From Megasphaera paucivorans (GTDB lineage: Bacteria; Bacillota; Negativicutes; Veillonellales; Megasphaeraceae), in the NCBI RefSeq assembly GCF_900103535.1, contig NZ_FNHQ01000013.1, positions 1-64,000 on the forward strand: a stretch of DNA of 64,000 bases, read 5' to 3'. The position numbers and the translations under genes are program-made. Of this stretch, positions 52,788 to 62,421 are shown piece by piece. The notes under the pieces were generated by a model. That model made no database searches. It saw nothing but the letters and a program-made list of their open reading frames with translations, and had not been told where the DNA came from. The stretch's first letter is position 1. Each line of letters opens with the position of its first letter.

Positions 52788-52833
52788 CGGCTCCCTTGTC
52801 AGGGGAGCTGGCACCGAAGGTGACGGAGAGGTT
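52788..52833 (+). repeat. REP-like intergenic hairpin repeat
   Basis: A GC-rich element in an AT-rich gap. GGCTCCC-ttgtca-GGGGAGCT forms a tight hairpin and is followed by GGCACCGAAGGTGACGGAGA and GGTT. This build is like short palindromic intergenic repeats that recur in gut Clostridia and Negativicutes (from memory). Only one copy is seen in this window. Confidence 0.5.
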
Positions 52834-52886
52834 ATAACAAGCACGTTCATCTAGTACTACCATTATCCTTTAGGAGTTGATTTTTT

Positions 52887-54344
52887 TTGGAAGAGGAAAT
52901 GACCATTGACCTGCGGGAACTGCTGCAGGTTCTGGATACACATAAAAAGACCATAGCAAAAATCACAGCTGCCTTTGTAGCCTGCGGCGGCTTATATCTC
53001 TTCATCGTCCCGCCGACCTATGAGTCCGTATCCTTGCTCCGTGTAAAGGAACAGCAGGGATTGGGCGATTCTATTTTGCAGAATATTCCGGCTGTCGGGG
53101 CAGATAGGACGAAACAGATCATGAATACGGATGCGGAGATACTCAAGAGCCGCAACGTAGTCATACCGGTCATTAAAGCCACACAAGAGCCCAATGAAAA
53201 AGGAATATATCCCGACTACGACGGTTTTGTGAAAGGACATATCAAGACGCTCCCTTTTAAGGATACAGAAATATTGCAAGTATCGGTAACGGGAAAAACA
53301 GCAGAACAAGCCCATCAAACGAATAAAATGCTGGTCAGGGGATTTTTGAACCGGCTCACGGAGATGTCTCACGACGAACAAAAAGCGACACGGGAATTTC
53401 TGGAAAAACGAGTGGGTTCAGCGAAACAGGAACTGACAGATGCGGAAAATAAGTTACAAGCTTATCAGGTCGCCAACAAAATCTATTCTCCCGATGACCA
53501 GATGAAAAGTGTAGCGGATAAGCTGACTACGATTGACAAGGCCAAAGCTGCCAATCAGCTCGATTTGGAAACAGCGAAAGCAGCCTTAGCCAGTATCAAT
53601 AACCAATTGGGGAGCGCCGGACAGAGCATAGCCGACAGTCCGGCTATCCAGCAGTACAAGGTACAGCTGGTACAGCTGGAGGGAACGAAAGCCGGCTATA
53701 TGGGAAAATATACGGATGAACATCCCCAGATGCAGTCCATCAATAGTCAAATCAATGCCACGCGCACGGCACTGGAACAGGAAATCGCCAAGGTCGTAGC
53801 GCAGCAGTCCCCCTCCAGTAGTGCGGTGCAGCAAGGATTGCTGGCGGATAAGTTTAAGAATGAAGCGGCTATTGCCGTTGCTGAAGGAAAAAACCAAGCC
53901 TTAGCCTCGCAGGAGGAGGAAGGCAATGCAGTCGTGGCTGCTCTGCCGCAGCGGGAACAAGGGTTTATCCGCGTCAAACGGGATGCCGACGTGGCACAGG
54001 AAATCTATATCATGCTTTCCAAACGGTTAGAAGAAGCCAAGGTAGCGGAAGTCATGATTCCCAATGAAGTACAGGTCGTCGACGGGGCGACGCTGCCGGA
54101 AAAACCTATTAAACCGAGAAAAACATTGACGATGCTGTTATCTCTGATATTAGGAATTTTTTGCAGCAGCGGGTTTGTTATGGCTCACTATTTATTGTAT
54201 CGTAAGGTACGGACGGCCGATGATGTGGAACAGTTGCTGGGACTTCCAGTGCTGGGAATGATACCCGATGCACAGACTATGCAGTATAAAGAAAAAAACA
54301 AGAATATACTGGCAAAGGTGAGGGACAAACTATGGCGGAAATAG
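52887..54344 (+). CDS. Wzz/CpsC-type polysaccharide co-polymerase
   Basis: Chain-length determinant and activator of the BY-kinase. The 485-residue protein has membrane segments at about 26-44 and 413-435 with a Wzz domain after the first (VPPTYESVSLLRV). A long helical and coiled-coil periplasmic part follows, then a cytoplasmic tail with RTADDVEQLLGLPVLGMIP. The only start with a spaced ribosome-binding site is TTG 52887 after AGGAG (52872-52876). A T8 tract (52881-52888) lies between and includes the start. The gene overlaps the kinase gene by 13 bases. Confidence 0.9.
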   Translation: MEEEMTIDLRELLQVLDTHKKTIAKITAAFVACGGLYLFIVPPTYESVSLLRVKEQQGLGDSILQNIPAVGADRTKQIMNTDAEILKSRNVVIPVIKATQEPNEKGIYPDYDGFVKGHIKTLPFKDTEILQVSVTGKTAEQAHQTNKMLVRGFLNRLTEMSHDEQKATREFLEKRVGSAKQELTDAENKLQAYQVANKIYSPDDQMKSVADKLTTIDKAKAANQLDLETAKAALASINNQLGSAGQSIADSPAIQQYKVQLVQLEGTKAGYMGKYTDEHPQMQSINSQINATRTALEQEIAKVVAQQSPSSSAVQQGLLADKFKNEAAIAVAEGKNQALASQEEEGNAVVAALPQREQGFIRVKRDADVAQEIYIMLSKRLEEAKVAEVMIPNEVQVVDGATLPEKPIKPRKTLTMLLSLILGIFCSSGFVMAHYLLYRKVRTADDVEQLLGLPVLGMIPDAQTMQYKEKNKNILAKVRDKLWRK

Positions 54345-55069
54345 ATCTCATAACCCAATATAATAAGAAATCCCCTGTATCCGAAGCCTATCGGGCGATT
54401 CGTACGAATCTGCAGTTTGCCGGCGCGGGAAAACCGTTGAAATTAATCAGCTTTACGTCGGCAACACCCTACGAAGGGAAGTCGACGACCGTATCCAATC
54501 TAGCCATCGTCATGGCACAGAATGAAAAGAACGTATTGCTCATCGATTGTGATATGCGAAAACCGGTGCAGCATAAAAAATTTGGGTTACCGAATCGGGG
54601 ACTCAGCAATTATATAGCGACAGGAGCCGCATTGGAGAAGGTCATTCAAAAAAATGTGCTGCCCCATTTGGATATTCTGCCTAGCGGGCCGGTGCCGCCG
54701 AATCCATCAGAGCTGTTGAGTTCAACGAAGATGGAAGAGGTCTTGCAGGCAGTCCGGGATATGTATGACTACGTGCTGCTCGATATGCCGCCGGTCCTGC
54801 CGGTGACGGATGCAGCGGTCATGTCCTCGAAGGTGGATGGGGTTGTCCTTGTGTTATCTTCAGGGGATATCTCTCCGGATGAAGCCAATCGGACAAAGGC
54901 ACAACTGGAACAAGGGGGAGCTAAAATATTGGGAGTAATTCTCAATAAAGTACCGACACAGCGGAGTTATGGTTATAGCCAGTATTACTATTATTACTAT
55001 TACGATGAAGACCATGTAAAACATAAGGGACACAGACACCATAGTAAGGAAGAAAATAGTGGGCAGTAG
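54332..55069 (+). CDS. CpsD/Wzc-type bacterial tyrosine kinase
   Basis: Cytosolic BY-kinase that autophosphorylates on a C-terminal tyrosine cluster and controls polysaccharide assembly. The 245-residue protein has the Walker A variant SATPYEGKST near 43-52, Walker A' VLLIDCDMRKP and Walker B YVLLDMPP. The tail YGYSQYYYYYYYDED has nine tyrosines within 13 residues and is followed by a His/Lys-rich end. It is separate from its activator, as in Gram-positive CpsCD, unlike the fused Wzc of Proteobacteria. It overlaps cpsC, and the phosphatase is at 49123. Confidence 0.92.
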   Translation: MAEIDLITQYNKKSPVSEAYRAIRTNLQFAGAGKPLKLISFTSATPYEGKSTTVSNLAIVMAQNEKNVLLIDCDMRKPVQHKKFGLPNRGLSNYIATGAALEKVIQKNVLPHLDILPSGPVPPNPSELLSSTKMEEVLQAVRDMYDYVLLDMPPVLPVTDAAVMSSKVDGVVLVLSSGDISPDEANRTKAQLEQGGAKILGVILNKVPTQRSYGYSQYYYYYYYDEDHVKHKGHRHHSKEENSGQ

Positions 55070-55265
55070 TTGGTAGTTTTGTTGTTAGTAGTTAAGGTTA
55101 CTCAAGACTTCCAAAATAAGGATAGGTAGAGCACTCTTTTTAAAGAAATATAGTGATGAAGAGAAAGAAACAATTTGGTTTTTCTGCTAGTCGGTGCTGA
55201 AGGTGTATAAGAAGTTTTTATTATATCTTTTACTTCCATATTTTAAACATAAGAAGGGGATTCTA

Positions 55266-56421
55266 TTGCCAATTAAAAATTTTCCAGTATTTGAAAAACG
55301 AGTATATCTATCGTCTCCCACAATGCATGGGGAAGAACAGCAATATGTTCAGGAAGCATTTGATACCAACTGGGTGGCTCCATTGGGAAAAAATGTCGAC
55401 GAATTTGAAAAAACGGTAGCGACGTATGTAGGGGTACAAGAAGCAGCGGCGCTGACTGCCGGTACGGCAGCACTCCATTTAGCCGTAAAACTTGCCGGTG
55501 TACGACCAGGAGATATTGTATTGTGTTCCGATCTTACCTTTGCGGCGACGGTGAATCCGGTAAGCTATGAAGGAGGCATTCAGGTATTTATCGATAGCGA
55601 ACGGGATACGTGGAATATGGATCCGCAGGCACTGGAAGTGGCATTTGAAAAATATGATGGGAAGAAATATCCCAAACCTAAAGCTGTTATTGTAGCCAAT
55701 CTCTACGGAACGCCGGCAAAGCTCGATGAAATACGAGCCATCTGTGACGCTCATGATACGATTCTGATTGAGGATGCCGCAGAAAGTCTGGGAGCTACGT
55801 ATAAGGGACAGCAGACGGGTACCTTTGGAACGTGGAATGCTGTAAGTTTCAACGGCAACAAAATTATTACCACCAGTGGCGGCGGCATGTTTCTTAGCGA
55901 CGATGTGGAAGCTGTCAAAAAAGGTACGATTCTGGGCAACGCAGGCACGGGAACCATTTCCCTACTATGAACACAAGGAAATCGGCTATAACTATCGCAT
56001 GAGTAATATCGTGGCCGGTATCGGTCGAGGACAGATGCATCATATTGGCGAACACATTGCACAAAAGCGAGCTATTTATCATCGCTATAAGGAAGGGTTT
56101 ACTGGGGTTCCCGTGGAAATGAATCCCTATGTACCTTGCAGTGAACCTAATTTTTGGCTTAGCTGTTTCACTATTAATAAAGGACAAGCTGTTACACCTG
56201 ATGATATTCGGTTAGAATTGGCAAAGTATAATATTGAATCCAGACCGATATGGAAGCCCATGCATTTGCAGCCCGTATATGCTGCAAACGATTTTATTAC
56301 ATTAGACGATCCTGTGGGAGAAGATATATTTGCTAGAGGACTTTGTTTGCCGAGTGATAATAAAATGACCGAAGAACAGCAACAAGTAGTTATAGAAATT
56401 ATAGATGGATTATTTAAATAA
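55266..56421 (+). pseudogene. pglE: PglE-like aminotransferase split by a frameshift
   Basis: DegT/DnrJ/EryC1-family PLP enzyme that would aminate the 4-keto sugar to UDP-4-amino-4,6-dideoxy-GlcNAc. The first frame reads VYLSSPTMHGEEQQYVQEAF up to NGNKIITTSGGGMF, with the PLP lysine in NGNK. It leaves the family at GTILGNAG after six A (55917-55922) and stops at 55970. The frame one base on continues VRFWATQAREPFPYYEH and ends at 56421. Removing one A restores a normal protein of about 385 residues. It may be a true mutation, a slippage site or a sequencing error. The start is TTG 55266 after AAGGGG. I see nothing in 55070-55265. Confidence 0.85.
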
Positions 56422-56432
56422 GGAGTATATAT

Positions 56433-57086
56433 ATGAAGAGATTGCTGATTATAGGAACTGGAGGATTTGCGAGAGAAGTATACTGGCATGCACAAAATTC
56501 TATTGGGTATGGAACCGAATTTGAGATAAAAGGATTTTTAGAGGGAACACTGCCAGTAGCACCTGAAAAATATTCTTTATTACCGGCTAAAGTATATGAA
56601 AATGTTATTAACTATGAAGTGAAGAAGGATGATGTATTTGTTATTGCACTAGCTAATTCGCAGGTTAAAAATGAAATAGCAAATATTATTACTGAAAAAG
56701 GTGGACATTTTATTAACCTTATTCATAAAACTGCGTTGGTTGCACCGAATGCAATATTAGGAGAAGATTTGATTTTATGCCCTTATACGTTTATTACCTG
56801 TGATACTACTGTAGGTAATCATATAATATTGAATATATATTCAAGTATTGGACATGATTCCATTGTGGGAGATTATACGAGTATTATGTGTTATGTGGGT
56901 ATAGCGGGAAATGTAAAAGTTGGTACATGTAATTTTTGGGGAGATGGTTCAATCGCAATTCCGGGCAGTCGAATTGGAGATAATGTGACCGTTGGAGCAG
57001 GTGCAGTAATTCTTAAAAAAATAGAAGATAATCAAACAGTAGTAGGTATTCCTGCAAGAGAAGTTCATAAAAACAAGGTGGTGTAA
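56433..57086 (+). CDS. pglD: PglD/NeuD-type sugar N-acetyltransferase
   Basis: Acetyl-CoA-dependent acetyltransferase. The 217-residue protein has the N-terminal PglD Rossmann-like domain (MKRLLIIGTGGFAREVYWHA) and a left-handed beta helix of hexapeptide repeats (about 105-205: NAILGEDLILCPYTFI, GDNVTVGAGAVILK, VVGIPAREV). After the PglE-like gene, it probably acetylates the new 4-amino group to finish UDP-diNAc-bacillosamine. NeuD-type O-acetylation of sialic acid is the alternative, but no neu genes are present. The DNA becomes clearly more AT-rich from here. Confidence 0.87.
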   Translation: MKRLLIIGTGGFAREVYWHAQNSIGYGTEFEIKGFLEGTLPVAPEKYSLLPAKVYENVINYEVKKDDVFVIALANSQVKNEIANIITEKGGHFINLIHKTALVAPNAILGEDLILCPYTFITCDTTVGNHIILNIYSSIGHDSIVGDYTSIMCYVGIAGNVKVGTCNFWGDGSIAIPGSRIGDNVTVGAGAVILKKIEDNQTVVGIPAREVHKNKVV

Positions 57087-57088
57087 AT

Positions 57089-57691
57089 ATGTATCGACAT
57101 TGCATAAAGCGACTAATAGATCTGGTATTATCTTTGATGGCATTTGCAATGTTATCACCATTATTGATCGTTATTGGAATTTTAGTTCGCATAAAATTAG
57201 GAAAACCTGTTTTTTTTAAACAACAACGGCCAGGTAAAGATGAAATAATTTTTGAGATTTTTAAATTTAGGACAATGAAAGATACCAAAGATAGAAATGG
57301 AAATTTATTATCTGATGAACTCCGATTGACTAGGTTTGGGGGATTTTTACGTTCTACTTCTATAGATGAATTGCCGGAATTGATAAATATCTTAAAAGGT
57401 GATATGTCTATTGTTGGGCCAAGACCCCTATTGGTCAAATATTTACCGTTATATAATGAGCGACAGCATCATCGTCATGATGTTCGACCGGGACTCACGG
57501 GTCTGGCTCAGGTGAATGGTAGAAATGCGATTACGTGGGAAAAAAAATTTGAATATGACGTTACATATACTAAAAATATTACCTTTATGGGAGATTGTAA
57601 AATTATTTTTCAAACAGTGTTAAAAGTATTACAAAGAAATGGTATTTCATCGAAAACCTCTGCGACGATGGAAGAGTTTAAGAGAAAATAA
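57089..57691 (+). CDS. pglC: PglC-like phosphoglycosyltransferase
   Basis: Transfers a phospho-sugar from a UDP-sugar to undecaprenyl phosphate, starting assembly of the repeat unit. The 200-residue monotopic enzyme has one N-terminal re-entrant helix (KRLIDLVLSLMAFAMLSP), then FKFRTMKDTKD and the catalytic pair in STSIDELPELINILKGDMS, then VGPRPLL and RPGLTGLAQVNGRN. Its short length without the large WcaJ/WbaP membrane part matches PglC, whose substrate is UDP-bacillosamine. It starts two bases after pglD. Confidence 0.93.
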   Translation: MYRHCIKRLIDLVLSLMAFAMLSPLLIVIGILVRIKLGKPVFFKQQRPGKDEIIFEIFKFRTMKDTKDRNGNLLSDELRLTRFGGFLRSTSIDELPELINILKGDMSIVGPRPLLVKYLPLYNERQHHRHDVRPGLTGLAQVNGRNAITWEKKFEYDVTYTKNITFMGDCKIIFQTVLKVLQRNGISSKTSATMEEFKRK

Positions 57692-57737
57692 TTAATAACG
57701 CCATTTTGTTATTTTGAATTTATGACAGGATGAAATA

Positions 57738-58868
57738 ATGAACAAAATTTGTTATATTACAACAATTTCTGATACAATACAAGCCTTTTTTGTTCCCCAA
57801 TTACAATATCTTTCAGAAAATGGTTTTTCGGTAACTGTAGTTTGTTCACCAGATGATGAATTAAAATCTATATTGGGAGACTATATTCAATATCATCCCA
57901 TTATGATACCTCGGGGAATTGCTACACTTTCTTTGCTTATTTCAATCTACAAATTGAGAAGTTTTTTTATTAAAGAACGATTTGATATCGTACAATATTC
58001 AACTCCTAATGCAGCATTTTGCTCGGCTATTGCAGCAAAATTATCTGGAATAAGAGTGAGAAATTATCACTTGATGGGACTGCGTTATTTGGGTGCTTCA
58101 GGTATTTTTAGGATTATTTTAAAACAACTAGAAAAATATACATGTGAGTGTTCAACACATATTGAATGTGTTAGTAAATCTAATCTTGAATTGGCTGTTC
58201 AAGATAAATTGTTTTCTGCTCATAAAGGAACAGTAATATGGAACGGTAGTTCTGGAGGAATTGATTTATCTCGATTTGATATATCACACCGTCAAGAGTA
58301 TCGTGCGTTGGTGAGAAAAAAGTATGGTATTTTAGAACATGATTTTTTATTTGGTTTTATGGGAAGAATCACAGTTGATAAAGGAATAAATGAAATTTTT
58401 GAAGCATTTAGTAGAATTTCTAATGCCAAGTTGATGATTATTGGTCCAACAGAACAATTAGACTTTTTAAATCAATACTTGTTTAAACAGACGAAAAAAA
58501 ATCACAATATTATATTTATTGGCCAAGTATCAGATCCCGAACGTTTTTATTGTGCTATGGATGTATTACTTTTACCAAGTTATAGAGAAGGATTTGGGAA
58601 TGTTGTTATTGAAGCAGCTGCAATGGGAACACCTGCAATTGTTAGTGATATACCTGGTCCAATTGATACATCAATTCAAAATGTTACTGCTCTTTGGGTT
58701 CCGCCTAAAGATGTACATGCACTTGAAGAATCAATGAAAAAAATTATTAATAAACCAGGCTTAAGATCTCAATTATCGAAAGCTTGTCGACCATATGTTA
58801 TACATCATTTTGAACAGCAGAAATTGAATGCTAAAATTTTGGAACGAAAAAAAGAACTTTTACAATAA
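57738..58868 (+). CDS. Glycosyltransferase family 4 (PglA-like)
   Basis: The 376-residue protein has a GT-B fold: N-terminal MNKICYITTISDTIQAFFVPQ and a C-terminal domain with GFMGRITVDKGINEIFEAF and the donor-binding LPSYREGFGNVVIEA (E-x7-E). The start region and order after PglC resemble PglA, which adds GalNAc to bacillosamine in Campylobacter. The donor here cannot be read from the sequence. The ribosome-binding site is weak and the gene is AT-rich. Confidence 0.85.
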   Translation: MNKICYITTISDTIQAFFVPQLQYLSENGFSVTVVCSPDDELKSILGDYIQYHPIMIPRGIATLSLLISIYKLRSFFIKERFDIVQYSTPNAAFCSAIAAKLSGIRVRNYHLMGLRYLGASGIFRIILKQLEKYTCECSTHIECVSKSNLELAVQDKLFSAHKGTVIWNGSSGGIDLSRFDISHRQEYRALVRKKYGILEHDFLFGFMGRITVDKGINEIFEAFSRISNAKLMIIGPTEQLDFLNQYLFKQTKKNHNIIFIGQVSDPERFYCAMDVLLLPSYREGFGNVVIEAAAMGTPAIVSDIPGPIDTSIQNVTALWVPPKDVHALEESMKKIINKPGLRSQLSKACRPYVIHHFEQQKLNAKILERKKELLQ

Positions 58869-58940
58869 TGAGCTTTTATGATTCGGAGCTAATAAAAATA
58901 GAGTAATTATTTTAGTTATATAAGAAGGGAATATTATTCG

Positions 58941-59774
58941 ATGACCCAGCCAATGGTTTCTGTTATTATGGGCACTTTTAATTCAAATTTTCATCGGTTA
59001 GAAATTGCGATCGAGTCTATACTTTATCAAACTTATTCAAATTGGGAATTTATTATTTGTGATGATGGATCTACTAATGGAACATATGAATGGTTGTGTG
59101 AAAAGTATTTACATGATAATAGGTTTATGATTTTACAAAATACTACTAATCAACACTTAGCGGCAACACTAAATAAATGTATATTTTGTTCACATGGAAA
59201 ATATATAGCACGTATGGATGATGACGATTATAGTTATCCTGACAGATTTTTTAAAGAAATATCTGTGCTTGAACAAGATGCAAATTTAGCCTTGGTTTCT
59301 TCTAGCACAGATATATTTGATGGAACTAAGATAATTGGAATTAATAAGTCACTACCCAATCCTCAAAAAAAAGATTTTCTTTGGGGCAGTTGTTTTGTTC
59401 ATCCAGTAACTATGTTCCGGAAAAGCGCATTATTGGCTGTGAACAATTATAGAACACAATGGATAACAAAGCGGCCAGCGGAAGATTATGATTTGTTTAT
59501 GCGCCTTTATTCGGCAGGATATAGAGGAATTAATATTCAAGAATCTTTGTTGCGGTATTATGTAAATCCTCAGGCAATGAAAAAACGTAAATATATTTTT
59601 CGTGTAGAAGAAGCTTTTACTCGTTTTTACGGGTTTAAAGATATGGGTGTTTTGTTTCCGATAGGATGGATATATGTATTTAAACCTTTATTTGTAGGAC
59701 TTATACCCTCAAAAATGTTATTTTTGTTGCAAAAAAAAATAACATTTTCTAATAATAAAAATGTTGGAATATAG
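58941..59774 (+). CDS. Glycosyltransferase family 2
   Basis: The 277-residue protein has a GT-A fold with VSVIMGTFNSNFHRLEIAIE at the N-terminus, ICDDGSTNGT near residue 39 and the metal-binding ARMDDDD near 90. WITKRPAEDYDLFMRL in the acceptor region follows. It adds one sugar to the lipid-linked repeat unit; sugar and linkage unknown. AGAAGGGA precedes the ATG. Confidence 0.88.
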   Translation: MTQPMVSVIMGTFNSNFHRLEIAIESILYQTYSNWEFIICDDGSTNGTYEWLCEKYLHDNRFMILQNTTNQHLAATLNKCIFCSHGKYIARMDDDDYSYPDRFFKEISVLEQDANLALVSSSTDIFDGTKIIGINKSLPNPQKKDFLWGSCFVHPVTMFRKSALLAVNNYRTQWITKRPAEDYDLFMRLYSAGYRGINIQESLLRYYVNPQAMKKRKYIFRVEEAFTRFYGFKDMGVLFPIGWIYVFKPLFVGLIPSKMLFLLQKKITFSNNKNVGI

Positions 59775-59851
59775 TATTTGTATAGTAGTGAATCTCTCTA
59801 TACATTGCAATTTTTTTAATATTAAAGAAATAAATATATGGGAGTAAAGAT

Positions 59852-60979
59852 ATGTATAGAATTTTGCAAGTTTGCGGTGGTCTGAGACAAGGCGGCGCAG
59901 AAACAATGATAATGAATGTATATCGTGCAATTGATCGTAAAAAAATACAGTTTGATTTTCTTGTTTATAATGATGAAACAACTTTTTTTACAAATGAGAT
60001 TAAAAAGCTTGGTGGACGGGTTATTGTACTTGATAGAAAACATAAGTGGAATATCATTCGATATAATAATGAATTTCAAGAGATTATAAAAACGTATGGT
60101 CCATATAAAGCTGTACATGTTCATACAAATTCTCATAGTGGGTTACCCTTGTGGATATCCAAGAGAGCAAGTATTCCTATTCGCGTTTGCCATTCTCATT
60201 CGACACTTCAACAGCTACATGAATCAATAAGTAGAAAAATTTATCGATTTATAATGAAACATATGATTTTGGAGAATGCAACAGTATTGGCAGCTTGTGG
60301 AAAACAGGCTGGAATAGCTCTTTATGGTGAAAATTGTTTTTTACGAAAAGGCGTTATTATTCCAAATGCAGTTGATATAAATTTATATCTTCAAAATTAC
60401 TCTGTAGAAATAAATGAATTAAGAAAGCAATTACATTTAGATGATGAATGTATGATTATTGGAAGTGTGGCGAGCTTTAAGGATGTTAAAAACCATGCTT
60501 TTATGTTAACCATAGCAAGTAGATTAAAAACATTAAAAATTAATTTTGTAATGATTTTTGTTGGAGATGGGATATTACGAAATAATATTCAAAAAGAAGC
60601 ATCTTCTCTTGGCTTAACAAAAAATATTATTTTTTTAGGAGTGCGCCAAGATATTCCATTGTTAATGCAGTTATTTGATGTCTTACTTATGCCATCACTA
60701 TATGAAGGGTTTCCTGTTACATTAGTGGAATCACAGGCAGCTGGACTACCTGCTGTGATTTCAGACAAAATCCCTAATGAAGTAGACTTACATCTAAATT
60801 TGATTGGTAAACATAGTTTAGATTCCGATGTAGATGAATGGGTTCATGCTATAATATATGCTGCTAATAAATTAGCAGATGTCTCAGCAGTGGTAAGAAA
60901 GTCAGTAATTACTAAAAGAAAATTAGACATTCATGATTCGGTTAGAATATTTTATAAGATATATGGGATAACACAATGA
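59852..60979 (+). CDS. Glycosyltransferase family 4
   Basis: The 375-residue GT-B protein opens MYRILQVCGGLRQGGAETMI, the typical start of GT4 capsular transferases. The C-terminal half has GSVASFKDVKNHAFML and the donor site MPSLYEGFPVTLVESQA. GGGAG precedes the ATG. Its TGA forms ATGA with the wzy gene. Specificity unknown. Confidence 0.9.
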   Translation: MYRILQVCGGLRQGGAETMIMNVYRAIDRKKIQFDFLVYNDETTFFTNEIKKLGGRVIVLDRKHKWNIIRYNNEFQEIIKTYGPYKAVHVHTNSHSGLPLWISKRASIPIRVCHSHSTLQQLHESISRKIYRFIMKHMILENATVLAACGKQAGIALYGENCFLRKGVIIPNAVDINLYLQNYSVEINELRKQLHLDDECMIIGSVASFKDVKNHAFMLTIASRLKTLKINFVMIFVGDGILRNNIQKEASSLGLTKNIIFLGVRQDIPLLMQLFDVLLMPSLYEGFPVTLVESQAAGLPAVISDKIPNEVDLHLNLIGKHSLDSDVDEWVHAIIYAANKLADVSAVVRKSVITKRKLDIHDSVRIFYKIYGITQ

Positions 60980-62406
60980 ATACATTAACTAACAAAATGG
61001 GGAAAAAAATTAATGTATGGGATATATTTTTTATATATATCATTGGTTGTGTAATATTGTGTATTATGCTTCTGGCTGATATTGACTCTATAAATACTAC
61101 AATGTTAACTGCATGGGTTGGAAATATTCTGCTTTTATATGGAATCTACGTATTTAAAAAATATACTGGCACTCATATCAATCAATATTCATTATTTTGG
61201 ATATCATGGTTTGTTTTTTCATATGGACAAATATTTTTATATTCGATGGGTATTACAGATGGTAAATATGATGTAATGATGAGGTATTCCACTGAATTAA
61301 TTAATCAATATTTATTCTATTTTATTTTGGCATCAATATTTGTTTTAATTGCAGGACAGAGAATATTAGTATCCAATACAGTTGAGCCAATAAATACTGG
61401 AGAAATTCAAATTTCTGATATAACAGTACGAATAGTTTTTTGTTTAATGTTAGTAATATCAGCGAGTATATTTTGGTCAGATTTATTATCTATGATTATG
61501 TTGTCAGGAACATATGGCTATCATGCAATTTATGAAAATCGAGAAGGTGCTAATTCATTAATATCTTCCATATCAATGTGGTATATTCCTTCTTTATTGG
61601 TGCTTATGGCATCATACAAAAATTCAAAGTGTAAAATATTTATATTATTTCTTTTATTATTTCCTGCATTATGTTTTTTATATATTGGTCTTCGAGGAAG
61701 AGCTCTTGCTATTATTTTAAGTGTTCTTTTTTTGTGGCATTCATCTATAAAACCCCTTAATGGTAAAAAAACTTTTATATTAATTGGACTTGGAATTCTC
61801 TTTTTTAATGTTATTTTCGGTATTGCTGCAATTCGAGATGAAGGTAGTAGAAGCTTTGAATTTATGGTAAATAGTATTTTAACTCAACATTCAACCGGAA
61901 ATTCTGTAATTAATAGCATAAGTGAGATGGGAGGAAGTATGCAAATCTGGTTAATGTTGCAATCTTTAATACCTCAACAATACTCTTACGATTACGGCTT
62001 TTCCTATTTAGCTTCATTACTATCATGCATACCATCGTTTTTGTTGGACGGTTTTTCCTTTTCTAAATATGCAAATTTAAGTGAATGGATTATGAATGTT
62101 GAAGGAAGCAATTATGGACTTGGTTTTTCTCTCATAGGTGAGGCATATTATAATTTTGGCTGGTTTGGCATAATTGCTTTATTCTTTGTTGGTTATTTTA
62201 TTTTTTATGTACTTTCGGGAAAATGGGGAAGCAAGAAACTAATAAAATATCAGCAAGCATTTGCGGCTATTGGATTATATATTTTTATTACTACAGTAAG
62301 AGATTCAATGTATTTGTCTTTTCGTTATATTTTATATACTATTATAATTCCTATTATTTTAATTTATTTAATTGAATCTGATCGACATAGAAAGAGAAAA
62401 AAATAG
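60976..62406 (+). CDS. wzy: Wzy-type O-antigen / capsule polymerase
   Basis: The 476-residue, very hydrophobic protein has about 11-12 membrane segments and a large extracytoplasmic loop at about 300-380 (RDEGSRSFEFMVNSIL, GFSYLASLLSCIP, GSNYGLGFSLIGEAYYNFGW). That last pattern is typical of polymerases that join repeat units on the outer face of the membrane. Together with Wza, CpsC and PglC it marks a Wzx/Wzy-dependent pathway. No flippase (Wzx) is within the window. The DNA is the most AT-rich of the locus. Confidence 0.87.
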   Translation: MNTLTNKMGKKINVWDIFFIYIIGCVILCIMLLADIDSINTTMLTAWVGNILLLYGIYVFKKYTGTHINQYSLFWISWFVFSYGQIFLYSMGITDGKYDVMMRYSTELINQYLFYFILASIFVLIAGQRILVSNTVEPINTGEIQISDITVRIVFCLMLVISASIFWSDLLSMIMLSGTYGYHAIYENREGANSLISSISMWYIPSLLVLMASYKNSKCKIFILFLLLFPALCFLYIGLRGRALAIILSVLFLWHSSIKPLNGKKTFILIGLGILFFNVIFGIAAIRDEGSRSFEFMVNSILTQHSTGNSVINSISEMGGSMQIWLMLQSLIPQQYSYDYGFSYLASLLSCIPSFLLDGFSFSKYANLSEWIMNVEGSNYGLGFSLIGEAYYNFGWFGIIALFFVGYFIFYVLSGKWGSKKLIKYQQAFAAIGLYIFITTVRDSMYLSFRYILYTIIIPIILIYLIESDRHRKRKK

Positions 62407-62421
62407 AATGGAGATGTTAAT

